A DNA stretch of 64,000 nt, taken from positions 58,176,451 to 58,240,450 of the forward strand of contig OX424556.1 in the NCBI GenBank assembly GCA_949152475.1. Direction: 5' to 3'. A program made the translations under genes and the position numbers. The notes below the pieces were generated by a model. It ran no database searches, had not been told where the DNA came from, and saw only the letters and a list, made by a program, of their open reading frames with translations. This document shows, one piece after another, positions 55,061 to 64,000 of the stretch (position 1 is its first letter; the number at the start of each line of letters is the position of its first letter). The DNA comes from Terebella lapidaria. Lineage: Eukaryota > Annelida > Polychaeta > Terebellida > Terebellidae.

Positions 55061-57504
55061 GTTGTGAGCTCATGCATGCAAGGTCATGTCTGGAAAACTT
55101 GTCCCTGAACGTGTATAAACATTATACATTACTTCAACAGATATATAGATTATCGATGTATAGATTTATTTTGTTGAGCAAAACATATTCTAAATATAAT
55201 TATCTTTATCAGGGTTAATGCCAAGATCAGAAAACCCACAACAGAACTTTGAACTTATTGAAGCCTATGGCTGACACTGGAACTATACACATTATTATTG
55301 ACACCCTTTTATATTAATCTTTTTCTGCATTGTCTCTGATCGCAATATATATTCAACAGTCTTTTGTAATATCACATATTGTGAACGGGCATCCAGGTTC
55401 TATTATGAGCAAAATTTGTGGCATGATGCCAAGATCATCAACCACGTCACTCTAAAAAGTGTGTAAGATACAACGTAATACTCGAGTGTCACTGTCCTAC
55501 CGAGAGTGTTGGTCCAATTATATCTGGTCTTGGAACGTGTCATGTTCTTTTTCAGGTGGTCACTTGTTGCAACCACATCTCATGGGTGATAAATTATCTG
55601 AACTTCATTCTAGATGATATGTTCCACGTTACTTAGGTGTTCATGAAGCTAACCTTGGAAAACTATACAAAATTATGTTTTCATGATAAGCTGTCTCATA
55701 ATAGTCTCATACTTATAGTACCGTATATTCTATTCAAAGCCAAATTCATTGATGTCGAAGCAGTTTCTGGCATTTGCCAAACAAAAATCCCTATCCTCAT
55801 ACTGTTTGATGCTTACAACATAAGTCAACTCGGCTCTTGGACTGTAAGTATATAGACAATAGCTGACTTAGAAAGGGATGGATAGATTGAGTGGTCATTG
55901 TGGGGCTAAAATACTGCAGCTCAGTGATTATCCCTTCAAGAGTCCAATCAGTTTGTATGCTCAACGACGTGATTGGAATGAAGCACACCATAAATTTTGT
56001 TGGAATAAGCATTTTCAATTTTATATACTATCAAAATGATAGTAAGAGGTAAAAATTACTTCATATATGATTCCTCACATCAGTTGATAGCTCGACTATG
56101 ATTTGCAATGTGGAAAAGCTACTTCACTAGTTGTCATTAAGGATTTAAGATATAATAGTTGATATCTCCCCAATTCCGGCTGAATTATATAGACGGTTAC
56201 AGTATCGCAAAAAGGAGTCCATCACTATTCAAACATTTGATTTTATATACACAGACGATGCCTCGTGGTGGACAACACACTAATAGAAATAATAGAAACC
56301 ATGATACAAAAATATCTTACAGAACTCCATCTAATTATGGATGGTTGTGTACAGCAAAACATCACTCAAAAGGTAATTGCCTTCATCAGGTTGCCTGGAT
56401 CACTTCAAAGAAAACCTTTATACTCACTTACGACTGTGACTGAGAAAGAATCTGACAATAGAACTAATCATAGCGTGGACTTGCCACGGTAATACTTACA
56501 GCTCCGGCACATACTCTTAATATAATTGTGAAACTGAAGACACCTGAACGTAAGTAGAAAACCGCACTGCAGGAAATATTTTATGGTGCCAGAGCAGTAT
56601 TCACACAACCAATATCTATCTACACTAGATTCCCACATTTCTCAGGAATAAAACAATAACATATCATATTTTTCATGATATCGGTAAAAAGTCAATAAAT
56701 TCTACAGGAGAACCATATGACTGCAAAGAAAACCTATTGGTGAATGTTGTATCCGAAACATCTATTATAATTAGGAATGGAAAATGGTACAGATATTGTT
56801 GTGGAGGAATTCGGGGCTAATCACACTCAATATTGCATCAAACTATGGGTTCAGTATTGGTAGTATTAAACCTGCTCTTTTTGTATTCAATGCGGTGTCT
56901 GCAGCTGGCCGTACATGTGTGGAAGATATACGACGGTTAAAGAAGCTGAACGTGTTGATTACCCTTTTTGACAATAGGCACAAACATGGAAGGATTTTCG
57001 TTTATTCTTAGAGGTACGTTGATATTTGTATGCATAGTATCTTTCTAGTTTAGATTCCACAATCTTTCCATAATAGTGCATGTGGTACATCTTGACAATT
57101 ATTTGAACCAAAACTCACAGACTCACATCCTTGATATTTTTTTGATGTAATTCTTCTAGAATGAGATGCTAAGATATAAACTATATTTAGAAGTAATATG
57201 GCTACAATATTCCACATTTCTAGATTCATACATCATGCCGATATTACTTGCATGTCACGTTGTTTTGGAATATGTTATATATTAACAGGTTGGTGTGAAC
57301 AAATTAGTTATCTCTTCAAATTTTCAATGAAATGGTAAAATGTTTGTGATATATTGTCGATGGTTCATAAAGAAATATTTGTTGCATCGACTGAGTTATT
57401 GCCTATGATGTGTGAACATCGTTTTGTTATATACAGCTATCATGCAGTATCAGTAATAGTTATATCCTCATTATAAATAAATGGTGTTTCCCTTTCGATT
57501 TTCA
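55061..57504. other. Non-coding or possible exon-bearing DNA
   Basis: Positions 55480-55850 have a diverged counterpart at 59470-59835 (e.g. ATTGATGTCGAAGCAGTTT against CACGGATGTCAAAGTAGTTT). A possible exon lies at 56256-56371, with acceptor TATATACACAG, donor AAAAG|GTAATTG and an uninterrupted frame (IEIIETMIQKYLTELHLIM). No family is recognised and no partner exon is proven. Confidence 0.3.
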
Positions 57505-57800
57505 AATTGAGTTGTCTCTGACTGTACGATATATTGAGATTTTGTTTTGGATTGGAATGTCACGCTATATGGAGACATCTTCAAAACACATCGATTCCAT
57601 GGAGTGGACCATTTTTATAGACCATATAGATATCCAAGGAACCCGATACAAAGCTGTGCTGCTGGCTAGCTCGACGTGGTATGAGTTTGTCATGAAAATA
57701 TGCCAAGTTTGTCAGACACCCGACCCTTGAAGCGGAGCAAGATGCTCACAGGACACCGAGTGTCACCGAGATATCGATTGGTTGGTCTGAGAGGCTCTGT
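57505..57800 (+). repeat. Diverged repeat, partner of 26010-26365
   Basis: It shares TTGTCTCTGA, TACGATATATTGAG, ATCCAAGGAACCCGATAC, CTTGAAGCGGAGCAAGATG and GAGATATCGATTGGTTGG with the 26-kb copy, about 31 kb away in the same orientation. Confidence 0.5.
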
Positions 57801-60800
57801 CTCAGATACATGTTGTAAGTCCTTAGCATGAGTACTTAGGAGATCCTTTATATTTGTGTGTTTTCATCTCAGGGTATGAGCTGTTCTTGAATGATACTAA
57901 CATATATATGCTTACTTGTCAATGAATAGATGTAGAATATATCCTTGGGATGCATGAGGTCGTGTTCCAATCCCAGGTTTAAGCGGTGTTAGGGCTGGTC
58001 ATTGATGTCTACATCCTACTTTGGAACTTGAGCCTTCCCAGAGGTATGAGGGTGTTGTTGTGACCAAACACGGATTTCCTACATTTTTGTCTGTGATTAT
58101 TTCTGATAATTACATTTATTCACCACATCTGTCCTACAACCTTGTCAGATACGTGTTTCCAAGCTATCATACATTATAGCATTTTGGAGCCAAAAGAAGC
58201 GCATCATTAAAACAATATATTTCTACATTTTCAAATTATCAGGCCTATTGTATCTAAGTTGTGAATTTATTTCAGGCCATTGATGGATATGGAAATTTGA
58301 ATATTTCCGTATTCCTAATATTTGCAAAGCAAATTTTTCCTAAAAAGGTCACGTTTACTCCATGCTGTTGAAACCTGTTTTGTTTACAAAGTATTGATTT
58401 CATTTCATTTTCATTTTCATTTTTCATTTTCACATTGGCTAGCATTCCTGAGTTCTACAAAAGACAGTATGTCTTAATTCTAATGAGGCCAGAATGGCCG
58501 AGATTCACAAATGACAGTATGGCTCGATTCCATAAAAACAGTAGGGCTCAGTTTTCCAAAGGCCAACATAGTTTAGTCTCACAAAGGCCAATATGCCCCA
58601 GATTTACAAAGGATACAGTTCTCATTCGCAGAGCTGTGACCTGGATGTGAGCAGGCTGGGTTGTGTAGTAATGGACAACTCATCATTTATTGAGTCATGT
58701 AGCGAGGAATTCGCTACATGACTTGTACCACACAATAGCGAGTTTGATGTCCCCTGGCTGTCAGTTTGTAGTATTAGTCGTTTGTGCGCTATGTGCAATA
58801 TATTTTTTTCAGATGTTTGTCATGCCAAATATATAATTCATAGTTCATGGTGTTTAGAACATTTATCCCAACAGTACTCAAACTCTCATTTTTTGCTTTG
58901 AATTGGCTTGTTCTCAGTAGCTGAAGTCTGAGAGAACATGGTCATGTTGTACTGTCTTGTTTTCTCACAAAGTCAATATACTTCATTCAATCACAAATTG
59001 TGCTGATTCGTAATAACAATGTGCTGGATAAAATAAGCTCAATAATGTTTAGTGACATAAAAAAAATATGGACTTAAAAAAATATGGACACATATACTAT
59101 GCATATTTTGTAGGTTATCATCTTATTATCTGTGAGTTGGAACGATGTATATGTTGCCTCAACATATATGAATTCAACATACATATCATAATAGTTTTAG
59201 TTTATATCATCAGGCCCTCACCCGACTCGGTATTTGTTGTCAGCTCTTGCTGGTTTCATAATTCTGGACGATATTCCTAGCGCAATCAGCCTGTGAGATT
59301 GGCGGTTCTGGGTTCACCAGTTTGTATAAATCTTTGTACTCTCCTCGGTATACTGGCATTCTTCCTTAGTTCCTTAGTTATGTCACAACATAAGCAGAAT
59401 TTAGCACATACTCAGTATGTTTTATTTTATCATAGTAAAATACCACAGGATAAACAAGTGTTAATATCGTATCGGTTGTTCAGTCTGATTATGTCTGGAC
59501 ATAAATGTCTTGTTCTTGTCTCATTTTCTCATTTGTTGCAAAAATGTATCATGGGTGCTGAAACATTCGGAGATCCATTTTTGATGATATATTTGAAGTT
59601 TCATAGATGATGTTATTGTAGCTATTCTTGAAAGGATATATTAGAGTCAGTGCATCTTGGTTTGGTTTTGAGTCATATTATAATATCCTTATGGTACCAT
59701 ATTTTTGTTAGGTTTGCACGCAAGGGTATTTTAGAAACATTCAAATTCGAATTCACGGATGTCAAAGTAGTTTTTCACAAAATATCAAAACAATTCATTT
59801 CTGAAACAATTATGTTTGCTTTATGCCGATAAATCACGTTTTCCTACAAACAAAAAATCTGGTATGGTTCATGTTGATGTATTTTGTGGACTCATCATTT
59901 ATTGAATCCCATATAGAGGAACTCTGCCAGTTGCTGGCGGAGAATTGTACCACACAATTGCGAGGTTAATGTCCTAGCTCTGCCACTTTGTGGTGATCAT
60001 TTGTGTGTGTACTATATGCAACAAATATGTTTTCGATACTTTCATCCCTTGAAATATTTCATGGTTCATGGTATTACATTAGTGTTATTTAGAAAATATA
60101 TCTTAGCAGTACATTCACTTAATTCTTGGCCTTCAATCATGATGTTCTTATCTGAAAAATCATACACCACGTACATGCTGTATTGTGTTGTTCTTTCACC
60201 AATCGGTATATTCAACTCTTTGTCAAATCTCGTGTTACTAATTCGTATTGAAAATGTGAATACCAAAATGTAAAGATTATATTCAGTGACATCACAAACA
60301 TGTCTATTTGTAGTATGAATACACATTATATAGCTTATGATCCAAATGCCACTTGCAAGTTTTCCTTATTGCCATGCAGGATATTTGTAGGATTTAATAT
60401 TCACATTCTAATATAAATATCAAAACAAATTTGACATGATGTATATTGCTTGTCAGCTCTCGTTGGTTTCACCGGAAATATTTTACTAAAATCAGTGCAC
60501 CAGATAATCAAGTCATGACAGTTGAACGGATTGTGACATGTTGCAATGCAATAATTTCACAACAACCCACTAATAGTGCAAACAGGGGGTTTGCACACAC
60601 CTCGACATAAATTGCTAGAAAGCCTAGATATTTTTCAAGGCCTGTATTGGGATGATTTTGTGTGTGCTCCACAGGATGAGGGAATGGGGCAGGACGAGAC
60701 TTGTAGTGTACTGTCAGGAAAGCCCCCGTTTATACAACTTTAACTGTCAGTCTCAATGGAGACAGACAGCTCCAAGCTTGTTGACCAGAACTGTGACAAA

Positions 60801-63800
60801 TGTTCATCATTGCTATAGCACACAATTGAGGGAACAAGAGACGGAGAAACTGATACACATATGATCATCTGAGTTAAGAGATGATTGTTCTCGGTAATCC
60901 TCTCGGCTAACGCCTCGAGTATAACCTCGTGTATGACCTATACCCACGGGTGCTCGTGCTCTGCGTATTATTCTATATTTTCTGCTATTTTTGTTAATTT
61001 TGCACTGCTGCATGGGAACTGTTCCGTGCGAAACTATTATTAAAATTTAATTTTCAATGTCAAATTCGTGTGCGCTTTTGCATTGTACAGCTGCTCTAAA
61101 AATAGCTGTTGATAATTTTCAATTGGAAAACCAAAAATCGATTATTCCACTTTAACTTCGCTTCTATGGATCGAGAATCTGGGTGAGGATGTTAACAAAC
61201 GTTTATACACTAAATCAGATTTTACATCATTAGTTCATACCGATCTATCCATATTTCCAAAAAATATTCAAGGATGAATGATATAAGGACGCGGGGACTG
61301 ATGACGTGCCTGATATCGCGAGGGATGTGCTTGACTCATTACATAGAGGTATGATGGGTGATTAAATATCGAGGAATTGTGATTGAACAGCAATGAGAAT
61401 TTAATCGATCTCCATTGTTTGTAGTGGGTTTGTTGGCACGATCAGTCAGGCATTTACAACGCATGCATCTCTGTGGGCTATGGACAGTCACGTCTGATTT
61501 AGTTCTGTTCATCAACTCTGTCATGATGTCATGCACGGCTGCTGGGTGCGTGCTTCGAGTGTGGGAAGTCTCTTGTAACAGGTGTTCCCCTTCAAACGTT
61601 CTCCAACCGATTCGAAATAGCTCACTTAATTCAAAAATGAATATGGCTGCCATCAAAATATGTGGAAAATTTGCAAACCACGTTTCCACTATATATCAGC
61701 TTCTGTGACAGATAAAAGCACGATTTTGGTGTATATTTATGTTTTACCCAGTGAAATAAATACCAGCACCAGTGGACCCATTTTCAACTAACAAGTTGAA
61801 AATGCCACATGATCTCTGTGCACTCATAAACTGAAGTGTAAAACCAACACAGACATTGGCTTACTACAATTTATTGATGCGACATAATGACAATCACAGT
61901 GTCGAATTGCAGAATTCAATTTGCAGGAATGTGGAGGGACTGCATCTCAGCAGAGCCATTTGAAAGCAAACAAATTATTGACTCTTCAGTATCGACTTCT
62001 TACCTTGATATTTTCCTCGAAATTGTACTTCTCACCTCGATATTTTCCCTGAATGTGTACAAGGTTTATGCTATCTTACACTTTGGTCAGCTGCTGCACA
62101 GACGCCTCCAGACACCTTAGCAGCGCTTGGGATATGTCTGCGTGGAGTCTTGGCAAGAATCACCCAGGATATTTGTCTGGATCTCGTCAGGAGCTTGTCG
62201 TGCAGAGCCCAGGACAATCCAAGGACGACATGCATGTTACTAGTATTATTTCAATACATGTCTTCACTTCTTGGGTATATTCATTATTAACAACAAGGTT
62301 CTGACAAGATCCAGACAAGATCCAGAAGAGTGTCCTTGGTAGTTCATGCCCAGTTTTCATTCAAACTTGTTTCAAGAGCTGACAGGGCGTCTGAAGGCTT
62401 CTATCGCACCATCCGACGGAGGTGTGAAAGTTCAGACGAGGTTCAGGACTTTAGGAGCTGATCTGGACTTTGAACTGACCATTTCTAAGTCCCGATGTCA
62501 CTCACATGTTGAACCTAAACTTTTGGTGGGTAGTGTATATTTATTCGGGTAATTTAGCCAGAAACCCGATGTTGAGGTTTCGATTGCACTGGAGCTTTGA
62601 TACTACAACGCATCCCAGAGACTATTATAACCGTTCCAACATTACCATTGGACTCTCTGGGTCAGAAAATATCAGGGTAAACACCGAAATCTTGTTTCGA
62701 TCTGGCAGAGAAGCTTACCTAAATCGAAATTTATTTTTGCTAATTTCACAAGTTTTGATGACAGCTATAGTTAATTCTGAGGTCACTATTAGTGAAAGAA
62801 ACTCAGCAATATCTTTAGAATATCCTCTGATCAGAACATACGGGGTAGATACCAAAACGTATACCATATCATTAGCTGAAATATTGCAAGAAAACCTGAT
62901 TTTGCAAATTCCACCGGTATTGATGGCAGCCATTTTGAAACTCCGAGGCAATCAACAGCAACACAGACCCAGCATTATCGCCATCGGATTCCTTAGGTAA
63001 GAAAACGTTGGGGTTGACACATTTTTGCCTCTATTTGCCATAGCAACTGATATATAGCTGGAAACGTGATTTTTCGAATTTCCCGGGTTTTCATGGCAGC
63101 CATATTGGATTTTAAAACAACCAACAATCACAGAGACTCGGCAATATCACCATCAGATACTTGGGTCGGAAAACATGGAAGTAGACACTAAAATCACCAA
63201 CGTGCAGTAGATAACTGACTAGATCAATTTTAAGCTATTTCGTGTATAAATGGCGGCCATCTTGGATTTTTGATAAACCCCCATGGGATTGATGGGGACT
63301 TTTTTGTGGGTTATCTATATGGTCTCCAGAGTCACTGTGCAAATATACAGCTTTGACACCCAAATGTCTACCTTATGGGCTTTTTTACCTAATTTTTGTA
63401 GACTATTTCAGTATGGAACAATATTGACCCTGATTCTATGAGTCGTGCCGGATGTTTCTTCAGCAGGGGGCTGGAACTGAAAAGAGCTGCTGGCATGGGT
63501 CAGAGATGTTCCATGTGTCTGTCATGATGAATGTGTGTTGACAGATCTAGTGGAGCTCTAGTGCTAGGACGGGTCGGAGATGTATGACGTATGGCATGAT
63601 GAATGGGTGTTAATAGATCTAGCGGCTCTCCAGTACTACGTCAGCAGGGGTGTTACCAACAATAGCTGCATGTCCTTGAGTCACTCTCATAACTGTCACA
63701 TTTCCAAAACTCACACAGAATCAACTTGTATCTCTTTAGATCGTGGAAAAGACAAATCTCATGTGCCATTGAGATGACAAATAAAAGTCAACTTCATTCT

Positions 63801-64000
63801 GTGGATTGTTATTCATAGATATGGTCACCTTTTGCTCAATCATTACATACGTTATTACCGTGCAGAAGTGCAAGTTGATTTTGTGAAAGAAACACATCAA
63901 AGTTTAGGTTGACAGAACAGAACCATCACAGCTATGTTTATATTTAATCTTCAGAATTTCATTTGTCATCTGACCATGTATCGCCCACGTCTCTGCCACT
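57801..64000. other. Duplicated block 3, no confirmed gene
   Basis: 58445-58620 repeats AGTATGGC / ACAAAGGCCA text. 58655-58890 and 59880-60115 are two diverged copies of the 39996-40275 segment. 60520-60545 and 63415-63780 match blocks 1 and 2, and the last is itself doubled (63425-63560, 63575-63780). No gene is recognised. Frames such as 62506-63000 cross a degenerate tandem repeat. Confidence 0.45.
62600..63270 (+). repeat. Degenerate tandem repeat, about 180-bp units
   Basis: About three to four diverged units share CATGGCAGCCATTTTGGAT-like text, CAACAATCACAGAGACTC / CAACAGCAACACAGACCC, AATATCACCATC and TTGGGTCGGAAAACAT / CTGGGTCAGAAAATAT. The 164-codon frame 62506-63000 lies within it and is likely incidental. 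Confidence 0.55.

Noticed and set aside
62506..63000. 164-codon gene
   Set aside because: It crosses a degenerate tandem repeat whose other units contain stops, and no domain is recognised.

Overview
The window reads as repeat-rich intergenic DNA from a marine invertebrate, most likely a bivalve mollusc. There are no bacterial-style operons. Almost all recognisable content is transposable elements, minisatellites and diverged duplications. The mollusc call is an inference. It rests on many elements built like the 'pearl'/HINE (Helitron-related, non-autonomous) repeats known from bivalves, on the recurring GACCTTGA-rich core repeats inside them, and on spliced AT-rich introns. No species can be named from the sequence alone.

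Layout. 0-20 kb is a mosaic of pearl-like elements (about 680-2127, 2898-5552, 5732-6185, 9290-9575, 11619-12850, 15690-16255, 17739-19366). They share a short asymmetric terminal inverted repeat (AGGTTACCGGAC), a palindromic left end, a CGTCC/ACG microsatellite, a core of GACCTTGA-rich repeats, and a right-end hairpin TTAGCCCTTGGGCTAA. One contains a second element (3430-5457) with the same plan but different termini and a 147-bp tandem array. The same region holds a broken Penelope-like reverse transcriptase (minus strand, 14182-15690), a tRNA-derived SINE (about 16779-17156) with a perfect 44-bp inverted repeat, and a 21-bp minisatellite (10080-10905). The only convincing host gene is the 3' end of a WD/beta-propeller-like gene: two exons at 21356-21724 and 21979-22428, with a poly(A) signal at 22887.

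23-27 kb holds small fold-back elements. 27702-39293 is a degenerate Ty3/Gypsy LTR retrotransposon with about 98% identical LTRs. Its gag and pol are frameshifted, RNase H appears to be missing, and it carries an unusual extra reading frame region downstream of pol. 40.28-40.8 kb is a 12-bp minisatellite.

43729-53043 is a second Ty3/Gypsy element, intact and young. Its LTRs look identical over the shared 480 bp or so, it has a TATT target-site duplication, and gag and pol are open. A textbook -1 frameshift signal (G_GGA_AAC, 7-nt spacer, predicted pseudoknot) joins gag to pol. A 1.6-kb palindrome-ended insertion has since split its 3' LTR just upstream of the poly(A) signal. The remainder (39.8-64 kb outside the LTR elements) consists of at least three diverged copies of the same non-coding landscape, an old tandem segmental duplication.

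The genes do not form a pathway. The functional logic visible here is retrotransposon biology (gag capsid, then protease/RT/RNase H/integrase by frameshifting) and layered insertion history.
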